Translations under genes and position numbers: made by a program
Part shown: positions 26,937 to 36,079 of the stretch, piece by piece
Layout of the letters: each line of letters starts with the position of its first letter
Position numbering within the stretch: position 1 is the first letter of the stretch
From: Microbacterium sp. LWH11-1.2
GTDB lineage: Bacteria > Actinomycetota > Actinomycetes > Actinomycetales > Microbacteriaceae
DNA length: 64,000 nt
Assembly (NCBI RefSeq): GCF_038397745.1
Contig: NZ_CP151636.1
Coordinates: forward strand, 4,030,001-4,094,000
Direction: 5' to 3'
Notes under the pieces: generated by a model
What the model saw: only the letters and a program-made list of their open reading frames with translations
Databases searched by the model: none
Told to the model about the DNA's origin: nothing

Positions 26937-27743
26937 CTACCGCGTGTCGTCGTCCGCGGGGGTGAGACGGTAGCCCACGCCGCGCACCGTCTCCACATAC
27001 CGCGGCTCCGCGGAGCTGTCGCCGATCTTGCGTCGCAGGTTCGCGATGTGCGTCTCGATGGCGCGCTTGTCGGGCTCGCTGACATGACCGGACACCCCGG
27101 GAGGGACGCCGCGCAGTCCGAGAGCCAGCTCGGCCTTGCTGCAGACCCTCCGCTGCGCCGTGAGAAGCGCCGCGAGCAGCTCGAACTCGGTCGGGGTGAG
27201 GTCGATCCGCCGCTGCCCCACCAGGACGATCCGGGTGTCGAGGTCGAGGCTGAGGTCGCGGTGCACCATCCCCCGCCACGTCAGCACCGTCGCGTCGGCG
27301 CTCGGTGCCGGTGGAGTGTCCGCCACGGTGCGGGCCGCCGGCACGCTGCGCGGGTCCTCGCTGCGCGGACGGCGGAGAAGCGCCTCGATCCTCGCCCGGA
27401 GCTCGCGCGGCCGGAACGGCTTGACCAGGTACTCGTCCGCGCCGGAGGTCAGCCCGAGCACGACATCCGACTCGTCCGCCAGCGCGGACAGCATGATGAT
27501 GAACGTCGAACTGATCCGACGGATCCTGCGGGCGACCTCGAAGCCGTCGATCCCCGGAAGGTTGATGTCGAGCGTCGTGATGACGGGAGCGTGCTCCTCG
27601 ATCGCGGCGATGCCCTCCAGGCCCGAACCGGTCAGGACGGTCCGGAAGCCGGCAGCGCGGAACACCTCGTCGAGCAGCGACCTCACATCGGCATCATCCT
27701 CGATGATCACGGCCACGAGAGCGCCGATGCTTCGCTCGCTCAT
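26937..27743 (-). CDS. OmpR/PhoB-type response regulator
   Basis: 268 residues. Receiver domain 8-125 with E19-D20-D21, phospho-acceptor Asp-59 in TTLDINLPG and Lys in LVKPF. A 35-residue Pro/Ala linker is longer than usual, followed by a winged-helix DNA-binding domain (about 165-262, VGQRRIDLTPTEFELLAALL ... IETHIANLRRKIG...VRGVGYRL). ATG at 27743 overlaps the tsaE stop (ATGA), so it is co-translated with alr and tsaE. Probable partner: the kinase encoded immediately downstream. Confidence 0.94.
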   Translation of the reverse strand: MSERSIGALVAVIIEDDADVRSLLDEVFRAAGFRTVLTGSGLEGIAAIEEHAPVITTLDINLPGIDGFEVARRIRRISSTFIIMLSALADESDVVLGLTSGADEYLVKPFRPRELRARIEALLRRPRSEDPRSVPAARTVADTPPAPSADATVLTWRGMVHRDLSLDLDTRIVLVGQRRIDLTPTEFELLAALLTAQRRVCSKAELALGLRGVPPGVSGHVSEPDKRAIETHIANLRRKIGDSSAEPRYVETVRGVGYRLTPADDDTR

Positions 27744-28222
27744 GATGCCGCCTCCTTGCGGATCGTGACGACCCGCGGGGCGTCGGCATCCAGCTCCGAC
27801 GGGTCGATGTCCCCGCCGCCCACCGGGCGCTCGAGCTCGATGTCCCACCACGAATCCGCGAGCTCCTCGGCCATCCCGCGGCCCCACTCGATCACGACCA
27901 CCGACCGCGCGAGATCGAGATCGAGGTCGTCGAGCTCGGCGGCGGAGCCGAGGCGGTACGCGTCGACGTGCACGAGCGGTGCCCGCCCGACGAGGGACGG
28001 ATGCGTGCGCGCGATCACGAAGGTCGGGCTCTGCACGGGTCCGCGCACGCCGAGGCCCTCCGCGAGTCCGCGCGTGAACGTCGTCTTCCCTGCGCCGAGC
28101 GGACCGGTGAGGATGAGCAGATCTCCCGCCGCGAGCTGCTCGCCGATGCGCAGGCCGAGCTGCTCCATCTCCTCCGAGGTGGCGATCTCCCGGCGCCCGA
28201 GGAACGCGGTGTCGACGCTCAT
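27740..28222 (-). CDS. tsaE: t6A ATPase TsaE
   Basis: 160 residues. P-loop ATPase needed for turnover of the TsaB-TsaD complex. Walker A TGPLGAGKTTFTRGLAEGLG, then VQSPTFVIARTH, VHVDAYRLGSAAELDDLDLD and the Walker-B-like VVVIEWGRG, all diagnostic. ATG at 28222 overlaps the alr stop. In most relatives tsaB follows directly; here the regulator gene follows instead. Confidence 0.95.
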   Translation of the reverse strand: MSVDTAFLGRREIATSEEMEQLGLRIGEQLAAGDLLILTGPLGAGKTTFTRGLAEGLGVRGPVQSPTFVIARTHPSLVGRAPLVHVDAYRLGSAAELDDLDLDLARSVVVIEWGRGMAEELADSWWDIELERPVGGGDIDPSELDADAPRVVTIRKEAAS

Positions 28223-29325
28223 GATGCCCGCCGGGGCACCCGATGGCCGATGCGCGTGACGATCTCGTAGTTGATCGTGCCCGCGGCATCCGCCCACTCC
28301 GCGGCCGACGGCACGCCGAGTGTGGGGTCGCCGAACAGCACCACCTCGTCGCCGATCGAGACCGGGGTGTCGCCGACGTCGACGACGAACTGGTCCATCG
28401 CGACGCGCCCGACGTTCAGGAAGCGCCGCCCGGCGATCGACACCGGGAGCCTGCCGGAACCGCTGCGGGGGACGCCGTCGGCGTACCCGAGCGGGACGAG
28501 CACCAGCGTGGTGTCGCGGTCGGTGCGGTGGTCGTAGCCGTACGAGACGCCGGAACCGGCGCTCACTCGGCGCACGGCCGCGATCGATCCGCGCAGGGTC
28601 ATCGCGGGGCGCAGCCCCAGTTCGGCGGAGCGGCGATCGTCGAACGGCGAGAGTCCGTACAGCCCGATGCCGATGCGGACCGCGTCGAGGCGCATCTCGG
28701 GCAGGTCGATGGCCGCCGCAGTGGCCGCGATGTGCCGGATTTCCGGACGGATGCCGAAGGACGCCGCAGCGGCGACGCCTTCCTCGAATCGTGCGAGGGC
28801 CGCCCTGTCGTCTTCGGGCGAGGTGTTCGAGAGGTGGCTGAACAGGCCGACGATGCGCAGACGTCCGATCCGCTCGAGCCGTGCCGCCTCCGCGAGCACG
28901 CGCGCCCAGTCCGCCGGGGCGATGCCGTTGCGCGAGAGTCCGGTCTCGAACTTCAGGTGCACGCCGACAGGTCGGTCGACGCTCGCCGCGGCCGCCGCGG
29001 CCTCGAGCTGATCGAAGGAGGAGATCCCGAGCTCGATGTTCTCGGCGGCGGCGCGCTCGAACCGCTCCCCCGGCGCATGCAGCCACGCCATGATCGGGGC
29101 GTGCACGCCCTGCCGGCGCAGCTCCAGCGCCTCGGGGATCTCGGCGACGCCGATGCGGGTGGCGCCGGCGGACAGGGCGGCGACGGCGGTGGCTGCCGCA
29201 CCGTGGCCGTAGGCATTCGCCTTCACGACGGCGATGATCTCGACGCCGGTGAGTCGACGGAAGTGCCGCACGTTGTCGGCGATCGCATCGAGGTCGATGG
29301 TCGCTTCGCGGAACGGGACGGTCAC
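28219..29325 (-). CDS. alr: Alanine racemase
   Basis: 368 residues. PLP enzyme interconverting L- and D-alanine for peptidoglycan. Pyridoxal lysine in VVKANAYGHGA (about residue 35), substrate-side catalytic tyrosine in GVSYGYDHRTDRDT, and GYADGVPR. GTG at 29323-29325 overlaps the acpS stop (GTGA). Confidence 0.97.
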   Translation of the reverse strand: MTVPFREATIDLDAIADNVRHFRRLTGVEIIAVVKANAYGHGAAATAVAALSAGATRIGVAEIPEALELRRQGVHAPIMAWLHAPGERFERAAAENIELGISSFDQLEAAAAAASVDRPVGVHLKFETGLSRNGIAPADWARVLAEAARLERIGRLRIVGLFSHLSNTSPEDDRAALARFEEGVAAAASFGIRPEIRHIAATAAAIDLPEMRLDAVRIGIGLYGLSPFDDRRSAELGLRPAMTLRGSIAAVRRVSAGSGVSYGYDHRTDRDTTLVLVPLGYADGVPRSGSGRLPVSIAGRRFLNVGRVAMDQFVVDVGDTPVSIGDEVVLFGDPTLGVPSAAEWADAAGTINYEIVTRIGHRVPRRAS

Positions 29326-29681
29326 AGTGGCGCTCCTTCGGCGACGACGAACGCGGCGGCGAGACCGGCGTCGTGGGTGAGGGTGAGGTGGAGCGTGAGG
29401 ATGCCGCGCTCCTCGACGACGGCGGCCGTCGAACCCGAGAGGACGAAGTGCGGCTTGCCCGAGGACTCCGAGGCGATCTCGATCTCGGTCCAGTGCACGC
29501 CGTCCGAGCCGCCCAGCGCCTTGATCAGCGCTTCCTTCGCGGCGTAGCGCGCGGCGAGGGAGGGAAGACGGAGGGCCCGCTCCGACGGCGCGAAGAGTCG
29601 CTCGCGCAGACGTGGCGTCCGCTCCATGGTCCGTTCGAACCGCGGGATGTCCACGAGGTCGATGCCGGTCCCGATGATCAC
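29322..29681 (-). CDS. acpS: Holo-[acyl-carrier-protein] synthase
   Basis: 119 residues. Transfers 4'-phosphopantetheine from CoA to apo-ACP. GTGIDLVDIPRFE carries the first metal-binding aspartate and YAAKEALIKALG the conserved K-E-A. GTG at 29679-29681 has TAGGCT 6 nt upstream. First gene of the acpS-alr-tsaE-regulator unit. Confidence 0.96.
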   Translation of the reverse strand: MIIGTGIDLVDIPRFERTMERTPRLRERLFAPSERALRLPSLAARYAAKEALIKALGGSDGVHWTEIEIASESSGKPHFVLSGSTAAVVEERGILTLHLTLTHDAGLAAAFVVAEGAPL

Positions 29682-29687
29682 CCGTTC

Positions 29688-29693
29688 AGCCTA
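29688..29693 (-). promoter_or_regulatory. -10 box, leaderless acpS promoter
   Basis: TAGGCT on the minus strand, 6 nt before the acpS GTG. Confidence 0.55.
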
Positions 29694-29752
29694 CCGAGCC
29701 GTGGCGGTTGGCCGCCGGTTCGATGGGGTTCGGCAGTTCGTCGGTCAGGATC

Positions 29753-29806
29753 ACATCTGCAGGTCGAATCGGGCCTATCCGACCTGCACGTGTGATCTCG
29801 ACCTGC
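29753..29806 (+). repeat. Palindromic repeat element, copy 1
   Basis: TGCAGGTCG (29758-29766), a 13-nt loop, CGACCTGCA (29780-29788), 10 nt, then a further CGACCTGCA (29798-29806 region). The same three-part layout with identical loop length is found at 30779-30835. Lies about 105 nt before the DUF559-type gene. Confidence 0.75.
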
Positions 29807-29910
29807 AGACGGCCGACGACGAATACTGCACAGCCGTCGCCGCGCCGATATCCATCCACAATCCCCTCCTTCCAGACTGCGGCACGGCCGGAGTGTCGGA
29901 GGCTCGGGAC

Positions 29911-30741
29911 ATGATGGATCCGGCCTATCTCCTCGCCCGCTTCGGCGGCGTCGCACGGGGAACCACACTCCAGGATTACGGATGCTCGCGCACGAGGATC
30001 GCGGCCGCGGCGGATGCCGGCGAGATCCGGCGTGTGCGACAGGGGGTCTTCGCTCTGCCGAAGACGGATGCCGGAGTCCTGGCGGCCGCCGCACACGGGG
30101 GCAGCCTCACCTGCGCTGCGGCGCTGCGCGCCCACGGTGTCTGGATGCTGCCCGCTCCGAACCACGAGGTTCACGTCTGGATGGGACGGAGCGGCCGTCC
30201 GCACCCCCACGAGGGATGCTCGTGCACCACCCACTACTCGCCCGGCTCCGCGGGTCTCGGACTCGCCCCCGTCGTGGTCTGCCTGATCCACGCCTACCGC
30301 TGCCTCGACGAAGAGGCCTTCTTCGCCGCGTATGAGTCAGCCTGGAACAAGCGTCTCATCGGCGCCCACGACCGCGCACGGATCCGCCGCGAACTGCCCC
30401 GAGCGGCCGGCTGGTTGCTCGATCTCGCGCGGCCGGATGCCGAGAGCGGGCTCGAATCCCTGCTCAGACTGCGGCTGCATCTGCACGGCATCCGCCTGGA
30501 CTGTCAGGTCTCGATCCCCGGCGTGGGCCGGGTCGACTTCGTCGTGGCCGGGCGGATCATCCTCGAGGCCGACGGCAGGGAGAACCACACGCACGCCAAG
30601 CGACATGACGATCTGCGAAGGGATGCCGCGGCATCCGCCCTCGGATTCGAGACCCTGCGATTCGATTACGCCATGATCGTGCACGACTGGCCGACGGTCC
30701 TCGCCGCGATCGTGCCCGCGCTCGGACGATCCCGAGGGTGA
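29911..30741 (+). CDS. AbiEi/DUF559-type protein
   Basis: 276 residues. N-terminal helix-turn-helix-like segment (GTTLQDYGCSRTRIAAAADAGEIRRVRQGVFAL) like the AbiEi antitoxin-type domain; C-terminal DUF559 region with a restriction-endonuclease-like core (RVDFVVAGRIILEADGRENHTHAKRHDDLRRDAAASALGFETLRF: D, ExD and K/R positions). Such proteins are very common and multicopy in Microbacterium-like genomes; no toxin partner is adjacent. GGAGG at 29898-29902 supports ATG at 29911 over the long open frame upstream. It is flanked by two copies of a palindromic repeat. Confidence 0.8.
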   Translation: MMDPAYLLARFGGVARGTTLQDYGCSRTRIAAAADAGEIRRVRQGVFALPKTDAGVLAAAAHGGSLTCAAALRAHGVWMLPAPNHEVHVWMGRSGRPHPHEGCSCTTHYSPGSAGLGLAPVVVCLIHAYRCLDEEAFFAAYESAWNKRLIGAHDRARIRRELPRAAGWLLDLARPDAESGLESLLRLRLHLHGIRLDCQVSIPGVGRVDFVVAGRIILEADGRENHTHAKRHDDLRRDAAASALGFETLRFDYAMIVHDWPTVLAAIVPALGRSRG

Positions 30742-30744
30742 GGC

Positions 30745-30766
30745 GGAGTCGGAGTCGGAGTCGGAT
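30745..30766 (+). repeat. GGAGTC hexamer tandem repeat
   Basis: Three to four units of GGAGTC directly after the preceding stop codon. Short and non-coding; may simply be slippage. Confidence 0.6.
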
Positions 30767-30778
30767 CGCAGGCTGAGA

Positions 30779-30835
30779 ATACATCTGCAGGTCGAATCAG
30801 CCCGATCCGACCTGCAGATGTATTTTCGACCTGCA
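30779..30835 (+). repeat. Palindromic repeat element, copy 2; possible terminator
   Basis: Perfect 16-bp arms (ATACATCTGCAGGTCG at 30779-30794 and complement at 30808-30823), 13-nt loop, then TTTT and a third CGACCTGCA (30827-30835). The stem followed by T residues between two convergent genes would work as a terminator. Matches copy 1 at 29753-29806 in plan and orientation. Confidence 0.75.
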
Positions 30836-30882
30836 AAGTGCAGGGACTGTGAAGGGGGCGACGTGCAGACCGCCGAGAGTGC

Positions 30883-32730
<1,848 letters not shown>

Positions 32731-32736
32731 GCTTCA

Positions 32737-32742
32737 AAGATA
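32737..32742 (-). promoter_or_regulatory. -10 box, leaderless glmS promoter
   Basis: TATCTT on the minus strand, 6 nt before the glmS ATG. A glmS ribozyme would need a long leader; none is present. Confidence 0.5.
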
Positions 32743-32806
32743 AGCGGCAAATTTTGCGAGTCGTCCGAACAATAGCCCGGGGCCGCTCCCGTGGCAGTTC
32801 AGAAAG

Positions 32807-33751
32807 TCAGAGCTTGCGGAGCAGGACGGATTCGACCGTGTGGTCGGCGCCCTTGTTCAGGACCAGACGCGCGCGGTGCTTGGTGGGCATCACGTTCTCG
32901 ACGAGGTTCGGCATGTTGATCTCGTTCCAGTAGCCGAGCGCCGTCGTGATCGCCTCCTCGTCGGTGAGGTGCGCGAAGACGTTGAAGTACGACGACGGAT
33001 TGCTGAACGCGCCCTGCCGCAGCGCGAGGAAGCGGTCGACGTACCACTTCTCGATGTGCGAGGTGTCGGCGTCGACGAAGATCGAGAAGTCGAACAGATC
33101 GCTGACCGCGACGTCGTTCGGCGCGGGCGGCGGCTGCAGCACGTTCAGCCCCTCGACGATCACGACGTCGGGCCGCCGTACGACGACATGCGCGTCGGGG
33201 ACGATGTCGTACCGCATGTGCGAGTAGAAGGGAGCGCGCACCTCGGGGGCCCCGCTCTTCACCTCGGTGAGGAACTCGATGAGGGAGCGTCGGTCGTACG
33301 ACTCCGGGAAGCCCTTGCGCTCCATCAGGCCACGGCGCTCGAGCTCGGCGTTCGGGTAGAGGAAGCCGTCGGTCGTGACGAGCTCGACCCGGGGCGTGCC
33401 GGGCCAACGGCTCATGAGCTCGCGCAGCAGTCGGGCGATCGTCGACTTGCCGACGGCGACCGAGCCGGCGACGCCGACGACGAACGGCGTCGTCGTGTCG
33501 TCCTCCTGCAGGAACGACGAGGTCGCCGCTCCGAGGCGCTTGGTCGCCGTGGCGTAGAGGCTGAGCAGGCGGCTGAGCGGCAGGTAGACCTCGCGGACCT
33601 CGGTCATGCTCAGCCTGTCGCCGATGCCGCGGACCTCGACGACCTCGGTCTCGCTGAGCGGCTGATCGAGGTCGGCGGCCAGACGCGCCCATTCCGCACG
33701 ACCGATCTCACGATACGGAGACAGCGGCTGCGCAGAGTCGACGGTGGTCAC
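32807..33751 (-). CDS. coaA: Type I pantothenate kinase
   Basis: 314 residues. Phosphorylates pantothenate, the first step of CoA synthesis. Walker A GVAGSVAVGKSTIARLL, then LVTTDGFLYPNAELERRGLMERKGFPESYD and PDVVIVEGLNVLQ, typical of bacterial CoaA. The GTG at 33749-33751 is chosen because TACGAT lies 6 nt upstream and the product then begins like the family (YREIGRAEWARL). Divergent from the phosphatase gene with only 36 nt between start codons. Confidence 0.97.
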   Translation of the reverse strand: MTTVDSAQPLSPYREIGRAEWARLAADLDQPLSETEVVEVRGIGDRLSMTEVREVYLPLSRLLSLYATATKRLGAATSSFLQEDDTTTPFVVGVAGSVAVGKSTIARLLRELMSRWPGTPRVELVTTDGFLYPNAELERRGLMERKGFPESYDRRSLIEFLTEVKSGAPEVRAPFYSHMRYDIVPDAHVVVRRPDVVIVEGLNVLQPPPAPNDVAVSDLFDFSIFVDADTSHIEKWYVDRFLALRQGAFSNPSSYFNVFAHLTDEEAITTALGYWNEINMPNLVENVMPTKHRARLVLNKGADHTVESVLLRKL

Positions 33752-33757
33752 TGTTCC

Positions 33758-33763
33758 ATCGTA
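33758..33763 (-). promoter_or_regulatory. -10 box, leaderless coaA promoter
   Basis: TACGAT on the minus strand, 6 nt before the coaA GTG. Confidence 0.55.
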
Positions 33764-33775
33764 TCGGGGCACGAG

Positions 33776-33781
33776 TAGTCT
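33776..33781 (+). promoter_or_regulatory. -10 box, leaderless Ppx/GppA promoter
   Basis: TAGTCT, 6 nt before the GTG at 33788. Only 12 nt separate it from the opposing coaA -10 box. Confidence 0.55.
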
Positions 33782-33787
33782 CTTCCC

Positions 33788-34732
33788 GTGCGCCTGGGAG
33801 TCCTCGACATCGGTTCCAACACCGTCCACATGCTCGCCGCCGACGTCCGCCCCGGCGGTCGCCCGCTCGCGAAGACGAGCGACCGGACGGTGCTGCGCCT
33901 CATGCGCTACCTCACACCGGAGGGCGCGATCTCCGAGGAAGGGGTCGTCGCGCTCGAGGAGGCGGTCGCGCAGGCGCGCAGGGTCGCCGACAGCGAGAAG
34001 GTCGACGAGCTCCTGGCGACCGCGACGAGCGCCGTGCGCGACGCGCAGAACGGCGTCGACGTGATCGCCCGCATCGAGGCCGCCCTCGGGCAGCCGCTGC
34101 AGGTGCTCGACGGCGAGACCGAGGCCGAGCTGACCTTCCTCGCGGTGCGCCGCTGGTTCGGGTGGTCGGCGGGGCAGCTGCTGCTCCTCGACATCGGCGG
34201 CGGCTCGCTCGAGATCGCGGCGGGTGCCGAGGAGATGCCGGATGCCGCGGCATCCGTCCCTCTGGGCGCCGGACGAATGACCGTGCAGTTCCTGCCGAAC
34301 GACCCGCCCGGCGAGGAAGACGTCGAAAGGCTGCGAGCGCACGCGAAGAAGACGCTCGCCGCCGTGCTGCCGCAGTTCCTCGCGCTCCCGCGTCCCGATC
34401 ATGTCGTCGGCTCGTCGAAGGCGATCCGCTCGCTCGCCCGACTCGTCGGATACCCGGCACCCGGCTGGTCGGGGACCGATCGGATGCTGCTCCCCCGCGC
34501 TTCGCTCGGCTCCTGGATCCCGCGTCTCGCGCGGCTCCCGGCATCCGCTCGTCAGGAGCTCCCCGGGATCACGCCGGACCGCACGTTCCAGATCGTCGCC
34601 GCGGCGGTCTCGCTGCATGCGGCGATGACCGTGCTCGACATCGAGGAGCTCGAGGTGTCGCCGTGGGCGCTGCGCGAGGGCGTGCTGCTGCGCTACATCG
34701 AGCAGCTGAACTGGAGCGGCACCCGAAGCTGA
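33788..34732 (+). CDS. Ppx/GppA family phosphatase
   Basis: 314 residues. ASKHA-fold exopolyphosphatase / pppGpp phosphatase family. Phosphate-1 motif GVLDIGSNTVHMLAAD, ATATSAVRDAQNG, and phosphate-2 motif LLLLDIGGGSLEIAAG. It is short, one catalytic module without the C-terminal HD-like domain of E. coli Ppx, as in the actinobacterial Ppx1/Ppx2 proteins. Whether polyphosphate or pppGpp is the substrate cannot be told. Confidence 0.92.
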   Translation: MRLGVLDIGSNTVHMLAADVRPGGRPLAKTSDRTVLRLMRYLTPEGAISEEGVVALEEAVAQARRVADSEKVDELLATATSAVRDAQNGVDVIARIEAALGQPLQVLDGETEAELTFLAVRRWFGWSAGQLLLLDIGGGSLEIAAGAEEMPDAAASVPLGAGRMTVQFLPNDPPGEEDVERLRAHAKKTLAAVLPQFLALPRPDHVVGSSKAIRSLARLVGYPAPGWSGTDRMLLPRASLGSWIPRLARLPASARQELPGITPDRTFQIVAAAVSLHAAMTVLDIEELEVSPWALREGVLLRYIEQLNWSGTRS

Positions 34733-34755
34733 GAACCGGGGTCGGCTGCGGTGGC

Positions 34756-34761
34756 TAGCAT
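34756..34761 (+). promoter_or_regulatory. -10 box, leaderless VanZ promoter
   Basis: TAGCAT, 6 nt before the ATG at 34768. Confidence 0.5.
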
Positions 34762-34767
34762 GGCGGC

Positions 34768-35241
34768 ATGTCCGCTCCTGCCGTCGTCCGCGCCCACACC
34801 GGCGCCGTCGTGGCGCGGGCGCTGCTGGTCGGCTACCTGCTCTTCGTGGGCTTCACGGTGTGGCTGCCCGCGACGGTCTCCGCCAAGGTCACGGGTCTCG
34901 TCGGCATCGTCGCCACCTGGGTCGCGGATGCCGGGATCGCGTCGTACTCGCGGAGCGCCTTCGTGCTGGAGATCCTCGCCAACGTGGCGCTCTTCGTGCC
35001 CGTCGGCCTGCTCCTCGCACTGGCCTGGCCGCGCCTGCGGCTGTGGCAGACCGTGCTGATCGGCGCGCTGATGAGCGTGGTCATCGAGACCGTGCAGGGG
35101 GTGATGCCCTCGCGGTTCCCGACGCTGTCGGACGTGATCGCGAACACCACGGGCACGCTGATCGGCGCGCTGATCGTGACGATCATCCTGTCTCTCGCGG
35201 GCGTCGGCCGACCGTCTCCTGCGCGTAGGCTGACGGCGTGA
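34768..35241 (+). CDS. VanZ family membrane protein
   Basis: 157 residues, four spans. VanZ-type region EILANVALFVPVGLLLALAWPRL ... VVIETVQGVMPSRFPTLSDVIANTTGTLIGAL is clear. Named after the teicoplanin-resistance protein, but most members have no known role. Its last codon region contains the -10 box of the next gene, and the stop overlaps the next start (GTGA). Confidence 0.9.
   Translation: MSAPAVVRAHTGAVVARALLVGYLLFVGFTVWLPATVSAKVTGLVGIVATWVADAGIASYSRSAFVLEILANVALFVPVGLLLALAWPRLRLWQTVLIGALMSVVIETVQGVMPSRFPTLSDVIANTTGTLIGALIVTIILSLAGVGRPSPARRLTA
35226..35231 (+). promoter_or_regulatory. -10 box, possible leaderless start inside vanZ
   Basis: TAGGCT lies within the vanZ coding end, 6 nt before the GTG at 35238. 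The phosphatase may thus be both read through from vanZ and made from its own leaderless message. Confidence 0.45.
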
Positions 35242-35984
35242 ACGCGCATTCTCAGGACGGTCCGCCCGCCGGCATGAGCCGCCGGGAGTGGCGTGAATCC
35301 CAGGCACCCGCCGCCGCGCCCGAGGCTCCCCCGGCGGAAGCGCCGGTCATGCCCGACTTCCTCGGGGGCCCGCCGCCCGCCGAGCAGCCGAGCGCGAGCC
35401 TCACGATCCTCACCGTCTGCACGGGGAACATCTGCCGCTCCCCTCTGGCCGAGGTGCTGCTGCGCGGCAGGCTCGAGCCGCTGGGCGTCCGCGTGCACAG
35501 CGCCGGGACGCACGCCCTGGTCGGCCACGGCATGCCCGAGCCCGCCCTCGACCTCGCGCTGAAGGCCGGTGCGGATCCGCAGGTCGCCGCCGCTCACCAG
35601 GCCCGCTATCTCGTCGAGCCGATCATCGGCGACGCCGACCTCGTCCTCGCGATGGCTCGTGAGCACCGGTCGCACGTGGTCAAGATGATGCCCAATCGGC
35701 TGCGCCGCACGTTCACGGTCCGCGAGTTCGCCCGCCTCGCCTCGACCCTGAGCACGGAAGACGCGCGCCGCGCAGCGGATGCCGCCGGCGGATCGCCGCA
35801 GGATCGGTTCGCCGCCGTGCTCCGCGCCGTCGCCGACCAGCGCGGCCTGACGCCGTCGGCTGCCGAGGACGACGACGTGGTCGACCCCTACCGACGCTCC
35901 AGCGAGACGTATGCGCGCTCCGCCGCTCAGCTGGTTCCGGCGCTCGACGAGGTCGAGCGGATCGTGCGCGCGGCACTCGGCTGA
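35238..35984 (+). CDS. Low-molecular-weight protein-tyrosine phosphatase (Wzb-like)
   Basis: 248 residues. A disordered Pro/Ala-rich N-terminus (1-52) precedes a low-Mr PTP domain: P-loop VCTGNICRSPLAE with nucleophilic Cys and the CX5R-S signature, and the general-acid Asp in DVVDPYRRS. Standing 95 nt before a BY-kinase, it is the probable Wzb partner that dephosphorylates the kinase tail in polysaccharide control. The insert (FARLASTLSTEDARRAADAAGG) before the Asp loop is longer than in E. coli Wzb. Confidence 0.92.
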   Translation: MNAHSQDGPPAGMSRREWRESQAPAAAPEAPPAEAPVMPDFLGGPPPAEQPSASLTILTVCTGNICRSPLAEVLLRGRLEPLGVRVHSAGTHALVGHGMPEPALDLALKAGADPQVAAAHQARYLVEPIIGDADLVLAMAREHRSHVVKMMPNRLRRTFTVREFARLASTLSTEDARRAADAAGGSPQDRFAAVLRAVADQRGLTPSAAEDDDVVDPYRRSSETYARSAAQLVPALDEVERIVRAALG

Positions 35985-36038
35985 GCCTCGTCTTTCCCAC
36001 GGCAGGCGGTGGTTCACCGTATGCTCGATGTCGTATCT

Positions 36039-36063
36039 GCATCCCGAGTTCCCCACGGGATGC
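36039..36063 (+). promoter_or_regulatory. Hairpin in BY-kinase leader
   Basis: GCATCCCG, 9-nt loop, CGGGATGC, 16 nt before the start at 36080. GGGGAT/AAAGAG after it serves as ribosome binding site. Could modulate translation; no riboswitch class matches. Confidence 0.4.
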
Positions 36064-36079
36064 ATGAGGGGATAAAGAG

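Noticed and set aside
29626..29910. Extending the DUF559-type protein upstream to an earlier ATG
   Set aside because: That stretch runs through the palindromic repeat and would give unusual cysteine-rich sequence; GGAGG just before 29911 supports the shorter form.
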